A DNA stretch of 64,000 nucleotides from Phocaeicola coprocola DSM 17136 (GCF_000154845.1 NZ_DS981490.1:62001-126000), one strand, 5' to 3'. Positions 33,852-44,334 are shown, counted from the first letter of the stretch. The notes: generated from the sequence alone by a model not told the origin. Program-made: numbers and translations.

Positions 33852-35132
33852 ATGAAAAGAGATGATTTGATTTTTGACATTATTGAGAAAGAACATCAGC
33901 GTCAGCTGAAAGGTATAGAACTGATTGCATCTGAAAATTTCGTAAGCGATCAAGTAATGCAGACCATGGGTTCATGTCTTACAAATAAGTATGCAGAAGG
34001 TTATCCTGGTAAGCGTTATTATGGTGGTTGCGAAGTTGTGGATCAGAGTGAACAAATTGCAATCGACCGGTTGAAGCAAATCTTTGGTGCTGAATGGGCA
34101 AATGTACAACCTCATTCGGGAGCACAAGCAAATGCTGCTGTTTTTCTGGCAGTGCTGAATCCTGGAGATAAGTTCATGGGATTGAACTTGGCACATGGTG
34201 GTCATCTTTCTCATGGTTCGGCTGTAAATACATCTGGTATCATCTATACTCCATGCGAATATAATTTGAATAAGGAAACAGGACGCGTAGATTATGATCA
34301 GATGGAAGAAATTGCCTTGCGTGAACATCCTAAGATGATTATTGGTGGTGGATCTGCTTATTCTCGTGAATGGGATTACAAGCGTATGCGTGAAATTGCA
34401 GACAAAGTAGGTGCTATTTTTATGGTCGATATGGCACATCCTGCAGGTTTAATTGCAGCAGGACTGCTGGATAATCCTGTGAAATATGCTCATATCGTTA
34501 CTTCTACTACTCATAAGACATTACGTGGTCCTCGTGGTGGTGTTATTTTAATGGGTAAAGACTTCCCTAACCCTTGGGGTAAAAAGACACCGAAAGGTGA
34601 AATCAAGATGATGTCACAGTTACTTGATTCAGCTGTTTTCCCAGGTATCCAAGGTGGTCCGTTGGAACATGTTATTGCTGCTAAAGCTGTTGCATTTGGT
34701 GAATGTTTGCAGCCTGAATATAAAGAATATCAAATGCAGGTAAAGAAAAATGCAGCTGTGCTTGCTCAGGCATTAATGGACCGTGGCTTTACAATTGTTT
34801 CAGGAGGTACAGATAATCACTCTATGCTGGTTGATTTGCGCAGCAAATATCCTGAACTTACAGGTAAGGTTGCTGAAAAGGCATTGGTTTCTGCCGATAT
34901 AACAGTAAACAAGAATATGGTTCCGTTTGATACCCGTTCTGCATTCCAGACCTCAGGTATCCGACTGGGTACTCCAGCTATTACAACACGTGGAGCAAAA
35001 GAAGATTTGATGTACGAAATTGCAGAAATGATAGAAACTGTTTTGTCAAATGTAGACAATGAAGAGGTTATTGCTTCTGTACGTGCACGTGTAAATGAAA
35101 CAATGAAGAAATATCCTATTTTTGCATATTAA
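33852..35132 (+). CDS. glyA: Serine hydroxymethyltransferase
   Basis: 426 residues. [33 protein letters not shown], and the PLP-lysine motif [15 protein letters not shown] (Lys about residue 224) are all intact. It converts serine and tetrahydrofolate to glycine and methylene-THF. It follows the barrel gene by 32 bp and is the last gene of the operon, with a terminator at 35149-35184. Confidence 0.97.
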   Translation: MKRDDLIFDIIEKEHQRQLKGIELIASENFVSDQVMQTMGSCLTNKYAEGYPGKRYYGGCEVVDQSEQIAIDRLKQIFGAEWANVQPHSGAQANAAVFLAVLNPGDKFMGLNLAHGGHLSHGSAVNTSGIIYTPCEYNLNKETGRVDYDQMEEIALREHPKMIIGGGSAYSREWDYKRMREIADKVGAIFMVDMAHPAGLIAAGLLDNPVKYAHIVTSTTHKTLRGPRGGVILMGKDFPNPWGKKTPKGEIKMMSQLLDSAVFPGIQGGPLEHVIAAKAVAFGECLQPEYKEYQMQVKKNAAVLAQALMDRGFTIVSGGTDNHSMLVDLRSKYPELTGKVAEKALVSADITVNKNMVPFDTRSAFQTSGIRLGTPAITTRGAKEDLMYEIAEMIETVLSNVDNEEVIASVRARVNETMKKYPIFAY

Positions 35133-35148
35133 TGGATAAACAATAAGC

Positions 35149-35184
35149 CTTTGGAATTCATGTAGAAATACATAATTCCAAAGG
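35149..35184 (+). terminator. Terminator downstream of glyA
   Basis: CCTTTGGAATTCATGTA (35149-35165) pairs with TACATAATTCCAAAGG (35169-35184) with one mismatch, followed by TTTATTAAAC. A modest U tract. Confidence 0.7.
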
Positions 35185-35247
35185 TTTATTAAACAAAAGT
35201 TGCGATGGATTGTTTCTTCAAAAAGTAACAATATAAATTTGAGAAAT

Positions 35248-35967
35248 ATGAAAAAAACGAGTTTTATGGCTATTTTATTAAGCGCATGCTTGGTATTTAG
35301 CGGTTGTGGTTCTTTGAACAATACAGCAAAAGGCGGTATGATTGGTGGCGGTAGTGGTGCTGCTTTAGGAGCTTTAATCGGTGGTATTGCCGGTCATGGT
35401 AAGGGAGCTGCTATCGGTGCTGCTGTGGGCGCAGCTGTGGGAACAGGAGCTGGTGTCCTGATTGGAAAGAAAATGGATAAAGCTGCCGAACAGGCTGCCC
35501 AGATACAAGGTGCTGAAGTTGAGCAAGTAACAGACAACAATGGTTTGCAAGCTGTAAAAGTGACTTTCGATTCTGGTATTTTGTTTAGTACTAGCAGCTC
35601 TTCATTAAGTACTTCTGCAAAATCATCATTGAGTAAATTTGCAAACAATGTATTAAATCAAAACCGTGACATGGATGTAGCAATCTATGGATATACGGAC
35701 AATACAGGATGGAAAAACAGTACTGCAGAACAGAGCGTACAGAAAAATCAGGAGTTGTCTCAGGCACGTGCTCAAAGCGTATCAAGCTATTTGCTAGGAT
35801 GTGGAGTTTCAGCTTCACAAATTAAGACTGTAGAAGGTATGGGAGAAAGTAATCCGGTTGCCGACAATAGCACAGAAGCAGGACGTAAGGAAAATCGTCG
35901 TGTAGAAGTATATATGTATGCAAGTCAGGAAATGATTCAGCAGGCTGAAGCAGGAACTTTGAAATAA
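35248..35967 (+). CDS. OmpA-family lipoprotein with glycine-zipper
   Basis: 239 residues from MKKTSFMAILLSACLVFSGC; the cysteine at residue 20 in FSGC is a probable lipoprotein anchor. Residues about 28-78 form a glycine-zipper (GGGSGAALGALIGGIAGHGK). The C-terminal OmpA domain (about 100-235) has GIL-type FDSGILFSTSSSSLS, YGYTDNTGWKNSTAEQ and the peptidoglycan-binding QNQELSQARAQSV-like helix, then AGRKENRRVEVYM. It likely tethers the outer membrane to peptidoglycan. It is a separate unit between two terminators. Confidence 0.9.
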   Translation: MKKTSFMAILLSACLVFSGCGSLNNTAKGGMIGGGSGAALGALIGGIAGHGKGAAIGAAVGAAVGTGAGVLIGKKMDKAAEQAAQIQGAEVEQVTDNNGLQAVKVTFDSGILFSTSSSSLSTSAKSSLSKFANNVLNQNRDMDVAIYGYTDNTGWKNSTAEQSVQKNQELSQARAQSVSSYLLGCGVSASQIKTVEGMGESNPVADNSTEAGRKENRRVEVYMYASQEMIQQAEAGTLK

Positions 35968-35984
35968 AGGATAAAATTTAATAT

Positions 35985-36037
35985 AAAAAATCCGCTAAAT
36001 CGAATCTTTGTAGAAAGAGGATTTAGCGGATTTTTTT
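35985..36037. terminator. Bidirectional terminator between OmpA-like and TRIC-like genes
   Basis: AATCCGCTAAATC (35989-36001) and GATTTAGCGGATT (36020-36032) form a perfect stem flanked by A6 and T7, ideal for both convergent genes. Confidence 0.88.
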
Positions 36038-36051
36038 ATGTGTTATGTACG

Positions 36052-36678
36052 TTATTCTTTTGAATTCTCTTCATCACCTTTAAGTATCGGCAATGTAATT
36101 TGATATTTTACTGCGAGGATACGGACAATGAAAACAGTCACTCCACCTAGAATTTGTGACATATACGACTCCATGCCTGTTTTAAGACATATCCAATATA
36201 CCAGCCCGCCGATGACGCATGCCATGGCATAAATTTCTTTTCGGAAGATCAACGGAATTTCATTAATAAAAACATCTCGAATAACACCTCCTGCCGCTCC
36301 GGTTATACTACCCATAATGATAGCTACCCAGAAAGGATATCCTAAAGAAATACTTTTCCCAAAACCTACAACAGTAAACAATGCCAGTCCGATACTGTCG
36401 AAAAGGAAGAATGTATTATTCAAATGAATAAGATATTTCCCGAAGATAATAACAAAAAACATAGCAAATGCTGTACAAATCAGGTAAATAGAATCTGTCA
36501 TCCATACAGGAGTAACATTCAGCATGACATCGCGTAACGTTCCTCCACCAATGGCAGTAGCCAGTCCTACAATATATGCACCAAACCAGTCGAAACGTTT
36601 GGCTGATGCCAAACGAATTCCACTGATGGCAAAAGCAAATGTTCCTATAAAGTCAAGTATCTGAACAAATGAAGGCAT
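36052..36678 (-). CDS. TRIC/UPF0126-family membrane protein
   Basis: 208 residues with seven hydrophobic segments. The duplicated motif GGGTLRDVM (about 44-52) and GGVIRDVF (about 130-137) marks the two-fold repeat of the family. Bacterial homologues form trimeric cation channels, though the substrate for this member is unknown. Inner membrane. It starts 30 bp downstream of the DUF3078 stop, so the two may share a transcript. Confidence 0.9.
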   Translation of the reverse strand: MPSFVQILDFIGTFAFAISGIRLASAKRFDWFGAYIVGLATAIGGGTLRDVMLNVTPVWMTDSIYLICTAFAMFFVIIFGKYLIHLNNTFFLFDSIGLALFTVVGFGKSISLGYPFWVAIIMGSITGAAGGVIRDVFINEIPLIFRKEIYAMACVIGGLVYWICLKTGMESYMSQILGGVTVFIVRILAVKYQITLPILKGDEENSKE

Positions 36679-36708
36679 TTTCTTTTCAATTTAAATGAAA
36701 CAATTAAT

Positions 36709-38217
36709 TTACCAAGTGTAGCTAACTCCAAAACTTAAGAGTTCCTGAAGCTGGAAATAGCTGTCATCCGGTTCTTCTTTAGAAACAGAATCATCAAAAC
36801 GGGTATGAACAAATAACTTCGTCGAGAAGTACTTGTTGAAAGCAAAAGTGAAGGTGTTTTCCCATTCTGACAAGACTTTTTCATAGTTTGTCGTATAAGA
36901 AAAACGTGATTCCCAAGTTAGATTATTAATGATAATCCATTTTAATGTTGCTTCCACACGAGAACCTAGCTGATCCTTCGATTTTTTTCCTGCATCAATG
37001 TTGAATTTGGCTGGATCTACTTTATCGCTGGCTACACTGTAACGGGTGTAGTTGAACGGATTGATCAATACAGACAAATTACATATTGCATCTTTCACAT
37101 ATTTATAGTCCATACCGATACCGATATTCAACTCTGAAGGTGAAAGCCATGAAGATACCATCTTATCGGAGTTCGTTTCATAATTAGAGAAGAACTGGGT
37201 CTTGAACTCGGCCGAAATGGTATAATACCAGTTTGTGATAGCCTTGTATCCAAATTTTGAACTTAAACGGAGCAAGTCTTCACTTGTCTTATATTGGTGG
37301 ACTGTATCAGAAGGAGCAGAAATAAAACCAAGCTTCCATTCTATTTTGTTTTCAAATTGAACTTTTTGCTTGTCATCATAGTTGAACTGCAATACAGCTC
37401 CTGAAAGTAAAGATACTGTACTCTCTCCTCCTTTATACCAGTTGTCGGATATATAATTCTGTGAGAACTGCGCATATCCGTTTCCGCTGATAGCCCAGAA
37501 ATTAGGTTTCATTACCAATAAGTCTTTTTCTCTAACCTGGCCTGTTTGAGAGGCAGCTCCTATTAAATAGAAAACTTTTTCTTTCTTTGGTTTTCTTATT
37601 TTCATCTTGTCGGATAAAGGTTCTATACCTTTCAGCTCGTTTTCATTTTTAGAAACCAGACTAGGATATTGCAAATAAAAAGCCAGTAATTGCTTGTTTA
37701 CACCTTTATTTACATCAACCGAATGTGCAAGGTTCGGAACTTGGAAAACAGAATCCTTTATGGCATTTTCTTTCACAAAAGGAATTACTGGTTCCCAATT
37801 ATCAATAGAGAATGCTTGTGCAATTGGTTCCGAATAATATGTAGCAGGAACAATAAGCTTATAGAAATCCGGGTTCGAACGTATCCATGATGGAGCTTCG
37901 GGCAGATAAATATCTTCCCATCTGTCTAGCATTTTCTGATAATCTTGTCGGAAACTATACAAAAAGGATTGGAAGTTTTTCACTGCCGGATTGATTTTCG
38001 GAGTATAAGCTTGTTGTATGTTCTTTACTTTAATGGTTTCTATTGTTTTTTTCTGTCGTATGGTATCGACGGCAGAAAATTGTTTCAACGTATCTGCCGG
38101 CATCGTATCTTGGGCGGCGATAGTGTCTTTTGTTAAAGTTAAGTCCTGCTGTTCAATTGCCTGAACGGCTTCATTTGTCAGGAGGAACATTGTAATAAAC
38201 GTACCTAGTGCTTTCAT
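36709..38217 (-). CDS. DUF3078 outer-membrane beta-barrel protein
   Basis: 502 residues. A short N-terminal hydrophobic stretch (MKALGTFITMFLLTNEAVQA) is a likely signal peptide. The C-terminal half is a barrel: WAISGNGYAQFSQNYISDNW, YKGGESTVSLLSGAVLQFNY, and the final SFGVSYTW with an aromatic end. This composition matches DUF3078 proteins of Bacteroidetes, of unknown function. A TAATTTTG box (minus, 38243-38250) precedes it, divergent from pyrG. Confidence 0.85.
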   Translation of the reverse strand: MKALGTFITMFLLTNEAVQAIEQQDLTLTKDTIAAQDTMPADTLKQFSAVDTIRQKKTIETIKVKNIQQAYTPKINPAVKNFQSFLYSFRQDYQKMLDRWEDIYLPEAPSWIRSNPDFYKLIVPATYYSEPIAQAFSIDNWEPVIPFVKENAIKDSVFQVPNLAHSVDVNKGVNKQLLAFYLQYPSLVSKNENELKGIEPLSDKMKIRKPKKEKVFYLIGAASQTGQVREKDLLVMKPNFWAISGNGYAQFSQNYISDNWYKGGESTVSLLSGAVLQFNYDDKQKVQFENKIEWKLGFISAPSDTVHQYKTSEDLLRLSSKFGYKAITNWYYTISAEFKTQFFSNYETNSDKMVSSWLSPSELNIGIGMDYKYVKDAICNLSVLINPFNYTRYSVASDKVDPAKFNIDAGKKSKDQLGSRVEATLKWIIINNLTWESRFSYTTNYEKVLSEWENTFTFAFNKYFSTKLFVHTRFDDSVSKEEPDDSYFQLQELLSFGVSYTW

Positions 38218-38242
38218 TTTTCTAATTTGCCTATTTTCTATG

Positions 38243-38250
38243 CAAAATTA
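38243..38250 (-). promoter_or_regulatory. -7 box of the DUF3078 gene
   Basis: CAAAATTA reads TAATTTTG on the minus strand, 25 bp before the ATG. Confidence 0.45.
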
Positions 38251-38382
38251 CAATTTAATTTAGTCTTATTATAATGATATTATAACAAATTACATCTTAG
38301 TTTTTGTTTAGAGCAAATATTGAAGATTTTACTCTTTGCAATGTTTTGTCACTTTCCTTGTGTGTGATTTGGCTTTTTTTTA

Positions 38383-38390
38383 TAATTTTG
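38383..38390 (+). promoter_or_regulatory. -7 box of pyrG-yidC
   Basis: TAATTTTG, 51 bp before the GTG start of pyrG. Several TTTG/CTTG words lie upstream but none at exact spacing. Confidence 0.45.
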
Positions 38391-38441
38391 CAACTTTGAA
38401 TAGTAGTGTTAGATAATAAATCACTTTAAAATAATCATATT

Positions 38442-40040
38442 GTGGCAGAAACAAAGTACATTTTCGTAACAGGTGGTGTAGCTTCTTCATTGGGTAAGGG
38501 CATTATTTCATCATCTATCGGTAAGTTGCTGCAGGCTAGAGGCTACAGCGTAACTATACAGAAGTTCGACCCGTACATTAACATCGACCCGGGAACACTT
38601 AATCCTTATGAACATGGTGAGTGTTACGTAACAGTAGACGGTCATGAAGCCGATCTTGACTTAGGACATTATGAACGTTTTCTCGGTATTCAGACAACAA
38701 AAGCGAACAACATTACAACCGGTCGCATTTATAAGAGTGTAATCGACAAGGAACGTCGTGGTGACTATTTGGGAAAAACAATCCAAATCATTCCTCACAT
38801 TACTGATGAAATCAAACGTAATGTAAAACTGTTAGGGAATAAGTATAAATTCGATTTCGTTATTACAGAAATTGGTGGTACTGTAGGTGATATCGAATCG
38901 TTGCCTTATTTGGAAAGTATCCGCCAGCTGAAATGGGAGTTGGGTAGAAATGCTCTATGCGTGCATCTGACTTATGTGCCTTATCTGGCTGCTGCTGGTG
39001 AATTGAAGACTAAACCTACTCAGCACTCAGTAAAGGAATTACAGTCTGTGGGTATTCAACCAGATATTCTGGTATTGCGTACCGAACATAACCTTAGCAC
39101 AAACCTGAAAAAGAAAGTTGCGCTATTCTGTAATGTAGATGAAAGTGCAGTTGTGCAGTCAATGGATATGCCGACAATCTATGAAGTTCCTCTTCGCATG
39201 CAGGAACAAAAACTGGATGTAACAATTCTTGAAAAGATGGGATTGCCGGTGGGTGAAACTCCGGAATTAGGTCCATGGAAAGACTTCTTGAACCGTCGTC
39301 ATAACGCTACAGAAAAGGTTAAAATCGGATTGGTCGGTAAATATGATTTGCAGGATGCTTATAAATCTATATTGGAAGCATTGTCACAGGCTGCAACTTA
39401 TAACGACCGCAAAGCTGATATTCACTTTATCAATAGCGAAAAGTTGACAGATGAGAATGTAGAAGAAAGCCTGAAAGAAATGGATGGTATTATTATCTGT
39501 CCGGGATTTGGCCAGCGTGGTATCGAAGGCAAGTTTGTAGCATTGAAATATTGCCGTACACACAATGTTCCTACATTTGGTATCTGTCTGGGTATGCAAT
39601 GTATGGCTATAGAGTTCGCTCGTAATGTATTAGGCTATACTGATGCTAATAGCCGTGAGATGGATGAAAAAACTCCACATAATGTAATCGACATTATGGA
39701 AGAGCAGAAATCTATCACAAACATGGGAGGTACTATGCGTTTGGGTGCTTACGAATGTGTTCTTGATCCAAATTCAAAAGTATATCAGGCATATCAGACC
39801 GAACATATTCAGGAACGTCATCGTCATCGTTATGAGTTCAACAATGACTATAAGGCTGAATTTGAAAAGGCTGGAATGAAATGCGTGGGTATCAATCCTG
39901 AATCGGATTTGGTAGAAATAGTAGAAATACCTACTCTGAAATGGTTCATTGGAACTCAGTTCCATCCGGAATATAGCAGTACGGTATTGAAACCCCATCC
40001 TCTTTTCTTATCATTCATCAAAGCAGCTATTGATAAATAA
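38442..40040 (+). CDS. pyrG: CTP synthase
   Basis: 532 residues, starting at GTG (38442); the next residues AETKYIFVTGGVASSLGKGI align exactly with the family start, so GTG is the real initiator. The N-terminal synthetase domain (P-loop-like GGVASSLGKG, IEIGGTVGDIES-like text) is followed by the class I glutamine amidotransferase domain with FGICLGMQCM (nucleophile Cys about 385) and QFHPE near the C-terminus. It makes CTP from UTP. yidC follows 27 bp downstream. Confidence 0.97.
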   Translation: MAETKYIFVTGGVASSLGKGIISSSIGKLLQARGYSVTIQKFDPYINIDPGTLNPYEHGECYVTVDGHEADLDLGHYERFLGIQTTKANNITTGRIYKSVIDKERRGDYLGKTIQIIPHITDEIKRNVKLLGNKYKFDFVITEIGGTVGDIESLPYLESIRQLKWELGRNALCVHLTYVPYLAAAGELKTKPTQHSVKELQSVGIQPDILVLRTEHNLSTNLKKKVALFCNVDESAVVQSMDMPTIYEVPLRMQEQKLDVTILEKMGLPVGETPELGPWKDFLNRRHNATEKVKIGLVGKYDLQDAYKSILEALSQAATYNDRKADIHFINSEKLTDENVEESLKEMDGIIICPGFGQRGIEGKFVALKYCRTHNVPTFGICLGMQCMAIEFARNVLGYTDANSREMDEKTPHNVIDIMEEQKSITNMGGTMRLGAYECVLDPNSKVYQAYQTEHIQERHRHRYEFNNDYKAEFEKAGMKCVGINPESDLVEIVEIPTLKWFIGTQFHPEYSSTVLKPHPLFLSFIKAAIDK

Positions 40041-40067
40041 TAGATATTAATTTGTAAATAAAAAGAA

Positions 40068-41921
40068 ATGGATAAAAACACGTTAGTGGGATTTGCTCTG
40101 ATTGGTGCGGTTATAGTCGGATTTGGCATATATAATCGCCCCAGTCAGAAGGAAATGGCACGTGCACAGCATTATCAGGATTCGATACAGGCAGTGGCTC
40201 AAAAGCAAGAGCAGATGCAGAAAGCTCAAGAAATAGCTGCTTCATTGCCTGTTGTTCCGGATTCTACTTCTTTATTTTTCCAAGCATCGCAAGGTTCTGA
40301 AGAGTTTACTACGTTAGAGAACGATGTACTGCAACTTACTTTTTCTAATAAAGGAGGACGGGTATGCAAGGCTATGCTGAAAGAATATAATGATCAGCAA
40401 CAGCAGCCTTTGGTTCTGTTCGATGGTAAAGATGCTTCGTTAAGTTTAGGATTTGAAGGTAAAAATGAAAATATTCTGAGCAATCAGATGTATTTTCAGA
40501 CTACCAATGTAACAGATAGTACGGTAACAATGCGACTAAATGCTGCAAATGGTGGACATTTGGACTTCATCTATAAACTGTTACCAAACTCATACGTTGT
40601 AGACTTTACTGTCCAGGCAAGCGGATTGCAAAACTTCTTCTCTCCTTCTGTCAAAACGATGAGTGTTGACTGGAAACAGCGCGCACGACAGATGGAAAAA
40701 GGATATACGTTCGAACAACGTTATACTTCGCTTACCTATAAACCGGTAGACGACAGTTTTGATTATTTGAGCGAAACAAAAGACGAAAAAGAAACTATTC
40801 CAGAAGTGCTTGATTGGGTTGCATTTAAGAATCAGTATTTCTCATGTGTATTTATGGCAGAGAAAAACTTTGAAAATGCAACGCTTGAATCGAAGATAGA
40901 ACAGAAAGGAAGCGGTTACATGAAGAACTATACTGCCGAAATGAAAACTGCTTTCGACCCGACAGGTGCGCAACCTAGTCGTTTCCAGTTCTATTTTGGT
41001 CCTAATCATTTCAAGACTTTGTTGGCAACTAATGATTTATCTTTCAAGGATAAAGATCAGGAGCTTGAGGATTTGGTATATTTAGGTTGGCCTATCATTC
41101 GTCTGATTAACCGCTGGTTTACTATTAATCTTTTCGACTGGTTGTCAAGCTGGGGACTGAGTATGGGTATTGTAATTTTGCTGATGACTATCATTGTCAA
41201 GATTCTGGTATTGCCTACTACTTGGAAATCATTTATCTCTTCAGCAAAAATGCGTGCATTAAAGCCTTATGTAGATAAGATTAATGCTAAATACCCGAAG
41301 CAGGAAGATGCATTGAAGAAACAACAAGAAACTATGGCCTTGTATAGCCAATATGGAGTAAGCCCTATGGGAGGATGTTTGCCTATGCTCATCCAGACTC
41401 CGGTGTTTATGGCTTTATTCTTCTTTGTGCCTAATGCAATTGAGTTACGTCAGCAGAGTTTCTTGTGGGCAAGCGACCTTTCTGCATACGATGATCTTAT
41501 AAGCTGGAGTACTCATATTCCTTTGTTGGGAAATCATTTAAGTCTGTTCTGTTTGTTGTTTAGTGTGACAACAGTTCTGAACCAGATTATTATGATGAAA
41601 CAGCAAGACATGGGTAATAATCCTCAGATGGCTGCCATGAAGTGGATGATGTATATCATGCCTGTAATGTTCTTCTTTATTTTCAACGAATATGCATCAG
41701 GTTTGAGCTACTATTATTTCATTTCTGGTTTGATCGGTATTATTACCATGTGGATTATGCGTCGTATGACCGATGAGAAAAAGTTATTGGCACAGCTTGA
41801 AGCCAATAAGAAAGCTCCTTCAGAAAGAAAGACTAGCGGATTGATGGCTAAGCTTGAAGCGCTGCAAAAAGAGCAAGAACGTCTTCAGAAAGAACGTCAG
41901 GAACGTATGAATAAGAAATAA
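40068..41921 (+). CDS. yidC: Membrane protein insertase YidC
   Basis: 617 residues. TM1 at residues 6-22, then a large periplasmic beta-supersandwich domain (about 60-340) typical of Gram-negative YidC. The conserved insertase core follows: MTIIVKILVLPTTWKSFISS, YSQYGVSPMGGCLPMLIQTP, FNEYASGLSYYYFISGL. The C-terminal tail is basic and coiled (KLEALQKEQERLQKERQERM). It inserts proteins into the inner membrane. Downstream of pyrG in a shared unit, ended by the terminator at 41941. Confidence 0.97.
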   Translation: MDKNTLVGFALIGAVIVGFGIYNRPSQKEMARAQHYQDSIQAVAQKQEQMQKAQEIAASLPVVPDSTSLFFQASQGSEEFTTLENDVLQLTFSNKGGRVCKAMLKEYNDQQQQPLVLFDGKDASLSLGFEGKNENILSNQMYFQTTNVTDSTVTMRLNAANGGHLDFIYKLLPNSYVVDFTVQASGLQNFFSPSVKTMSVDWKQRARQMEKGYTFEQRYTSLTYKPVDDSFDYLSETKDEKETIPEVLDWVAFKNQYFSCVFMAEKNFENATLESKIEQKGSGYMKNYTAEMKTAFDPTGAQPSRFQFYFGPNHFKTLLATNDLSFKDKDQELEDLVYLGWPIIRLINRWFTINLFDWLSSWGLSMGIVILLMTIIVKILVLPTTWKSFISSAKMRALKPYVDKINAKYPKQEDALKKQQETMALYSQYGVSPMGGCLPMLIQTPVFMALFFFVPNAIELRQQSFLWASDLSAYDDLISWSTHIPLLGNHLSLFCLLFSVTTVLNQIIMMKQQDMGNNPQMAAMKWMMYIMPVMFFFIFNEYASGLSYYYFISGLIGIITMWIMRRMTDEKKLLAQLEANKKAPSERKTSGLMAKLEALQKEQERLQKERQERMNKK

Positions 41922-41940
41922 TACAATTCCTGTACATAAT

Positions 41941-42001
41941 AAAAAGATCGCCGGTAAATCGGGATAATTCAATTATCTTCAATTTACCGGCGATCTTTTT
42001 T
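41941..42001. terminator. Bidirectional terminator after yidC
   Basis: GATCGCCGGTAAAT (41946-41959) and ATTTACCGGCGATC (41982-41995) form a perfect 14-bp stem with A5 and T6 flanks, serving yidC and the convergent MBL gene. Confidence 0.9.
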
Positions 42002-42009
42002 GTTTCGCT

Positions 42010-42819
42010 TTATTCGAAAGAATACAGCTCTGAAGGAGTAGTTCGTTTCAATGGGATAACTTGTACCCCATTCTCATCAAGAGCGATTCCATGCTGTTTA
42101 AAAGCAGTTTCAACCGTCTTATATGCCAGCTCCGGATGATTGTTGTCTTTGCTCAAATGACAAAGCCAGAGATATTTTAAACCAGCCGGAAAATGTTCAG
42201 CAAGATAATTAGCCATCTCGCTGTTACTCATATGTCCGTTAGGACTGGCTATACGGGCTTTCAGATGTTGAGGATAAGGTCCCATCTGCAACATGGTTTC
42301 ATCATAGTTTGCTTCGAGAATCAGATAATTGGAGCGCTCAATATATGCAGCTGCAGTGTCCGTAATATGTCCGATATCGGTTATGAAAGAAAAGGTTTTA
42401 TCCCCCACGCTGATGCAATATCCTACGTTGTCCGTTGCATCATGAGGCACTTCGAAACAAGTAATGCTGAAATCTTCTATCTGGATAGTTTCTTCCTTGT
42501 TGATAAAACGCCGGTGGGCATTATCCAGTTTTTCGGTCATGCAATAACTCCGATTGATGCCTGCGTGCACTTCCGGTGTAGAATAAATGGGTATGCTATG
42601 CTTTTTTGCCAAATGTCCGACAGCTTTAATATGATCGGCATGATCGTGGGTAATCAAGACGGCACGTATTGTATCCAGGTTCAGTGCATAATCTTTGAAA
42701 ATCTTCTTTATGCTTCGTATGCCGATACCTGCATCTATTAGTATCCCACAAGTCTTTGTTGCCAGATAATAACAGTTGCCACTGCTACCACTGCCCAAAC
42801 TCAGAAATCGTACTTCCAT
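42010..42819 (-). CDS. MBL-fold hydrolase, YycJ/WalJ-like
   Basis: 269 residues from MEVRFLSLGSGSSGNCYYLA; the frame is open upstream but crosses the -7 box TACTTTTG (minus, 42851-42858), which supports this start. LITHDHADHIKAVGHL gives HxHxDH; further ligands are in EVPHDATDNVGYCI, FITDIGHIT and LCHLSKDNN. This matches the YycJ/WalJ family, 5'-exonuclease-like proteins in some bacteria. Cytoplasmic. Confidence 0.85.
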   Translation of the reverse strand: MEVRFLSLGSGSSGNCYYLATKTCGILIDAGIGIRSIKKIFKDYALNLDTIRAVLITHDHADHIKAVGHLAKKHSIPIYSTPEVHAGINRSYCMTEKLDNAHRRFINKEETIQIEDFSITCFEVPHDATDNVGYCISVGDKTFSFITDIGHITDTAAAYIERSNYLILEANYDETMLQMGPYPQHLKARIASPNGHMSNSEMANYLAEHFPAGLKYLWLCHLSKDNNHPELAYKTVETAFKQHGIALDENGVQVIPLKRTTPSELYSFE

Positions 42820-42850
42820 ATATGTGTTTCTTATTTTTAAAAAAGGAACA

Positions 42851-42858
42851 CAAAAGTA
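42851..42858 (-). promoter_or_regulatory. -7 box of the YycJ-like gene
   Basis: CAAAAGTA reads TACTTTTG on the minus strand, 31 bp before the chosen ATG. Confidence 0.45.
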
Positions 42859-42927
42859 CAAAAAAGAAAGGAGCTTGCCAATATAGCAGGCAAACTCCTT
42901 TCCACAAAATGATGCTCTTTATACAAA

Positions 42928-44334
42928 TTAGAATTCGAAGAATTTCTTTGCGTTATTGTAGCAGATATCTTCTACCATTTGCTGTACACGTTCCATTTCG
43001 CATGCTGGAATTTCTCCATTTTCAACATCATTACCCAGCAAGTTACACAATGTACGACGGAAATATTCATGACGCGGATAAGACAGGAATGAACGAGAGT
43101 CGGTAAGCATACCTACGAAACGGCTCAACAAGCCCAGTAGTGACAATGCGTTCATCTGTTTTTCCATACCATCTTTCTGATCGAGGAACCACCATCCTGA
43201 ACCGAACTGAATCTTTCCTGGTATAGAACCATCCTGGAAGTTACCCAACATAGTAGCGATAACTTCGTTAGCGCATGGATTCAAGTTGTAAAGGATAGTC
43301 TTAGTCAGCTTGCCTGAGGTATTCAGCTTATCCAAGAATTTAGCCATAGCTTTTGCAGTAGTAAATTCACCGATAGAATCGAAACCTGTATCAGGGCCTA
43401 AAAGTTTAAACATCTTAGTGTTGTTGTTACGGATAGCACCGTAATGGAATTGCTGAGTCCAGCCGGTTTCCCAATCCATTTCAGCAAATACAATCAGCAT
43501 AGCCGACTTGAACTTCAGGATTTCTTCTTTTGTCAGGTCAGTACCGCCATATACTTTATTGAAGATAGCTCTGATTTCTGCATCTGTATAATCTTCTGCA
43601 TAGAACTCTTCGATACCGTGGTCAGACAACTTACATCCTTGTTCAGCAAAGAACTCGTGACGTTTACGCAATGCAGCAACCATATCGTCGAATGAAGAAA
43701 TTGTTACTCCACTCACTTCAGACAGTTTTTCCATGTAAGCACGGAAATCAGCAGGTACTTCTACTGCCATAGCCTTGTCAGGACGCCATGTAGGCAACAT
43801 CTTGATTTCGAATCCGCTTTCACGAGTAGCGATATGATATTCCAGTGAGTCAACAGGATCATCAGTAGTACAAACTGTTTCAACGTGATAACGGCGCATC
43901 AGGTTGCGGGCAGTATATTCAGGAGTTGCCAGCTTAGCATTACATTCGTCAAAAATTTCACGAGCTGTAGACGGATTCAAAATCTTGTCAATACCGAAAC
44001 AAGTTTTCAACTCCAGATGAGTCCAGTGATATAATGGGTTACGGAATGTATAAGGAACTGTTTCAGCCCATTTTTCGAATTTTTCCCAATCGGTAGTATC
44101 CTTACCGGTACAATAGCGTTCGTCTACACCGTTGCTACGCATTGCACGCCATTTATAGTGGTCGCCACCCAACCATATTTCTGTAATTGACTTGAACTGG
44201 TAATCGTCTGCTACCATTTTCGGAATCAGGTGACAGTGGTAGTCGATAATAGGCATTTTAGCTGCATGGTTGTGGTACAATTCCTGCGCTGTTTCTGTTT
44301 TCAGCAGGAAGTTTTCATCCATAAATTTTTTCAT
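42928..44334 (-). CDS. uxaC: Glucuronate (uronate) isomerase
   Basis: 468 residues, full length. MPIIDYHCHLIPKMVADDYQ has the metal-binding HxH near residue 35; LETCFG-like text (LELKTCFGIDKIL), VCTTDDPVDSLEYH and GSGWWFLDQKDGM are family motifs. It converts glucuronate to fructuronate and galacturonate to tagaturonate. The divergent uxaB supplies the next step, so this is a hexuronate catabolic locus. The downstream 2-keto-3-deoxygluconate genes are not in the window. Confidence 0.96.
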   Translation of the reverse strand: MKKFMDENFLLKTETAQELYHNHAAKMPIIDYHCHLIPKMVADDYQFKSITEIWLGGDHYKWRAMRSNGVDERYCTGKDTTDWEKFEKWAETVPYTFRNPLYHWTHLELKTCFGIDKILNPSTAREIFDECNAKLATPEYTARNLMRRYHVETVCTTDDPVDSLEYHIATRESGFEIKMLPTWRPDKAMAVEVPADFRAYMEKLSEVSGVTISSFDDMVAALRKRHEFFAEQGCKLSDHGIEEFYAEDYTDAEIRAIFNKVYGGTDLTKEEILKFKSAMLIVFAEMDWETGWTQQFHYGAIRNNNTKMFKLLGPDTGFDSIGEFTTAKAMAKFLDKLNTSGKLTKTILYNLNPCANEVIATMLGNFQDGSIPGKIQFGSGWWFLDQKDGMEKQMNALSLLGLLSRFVGMLTDSRSFLSYPRHEYFRRTLCNLLGNDVENGEIPACEMERVQQMVEDICYNNAKKFFEF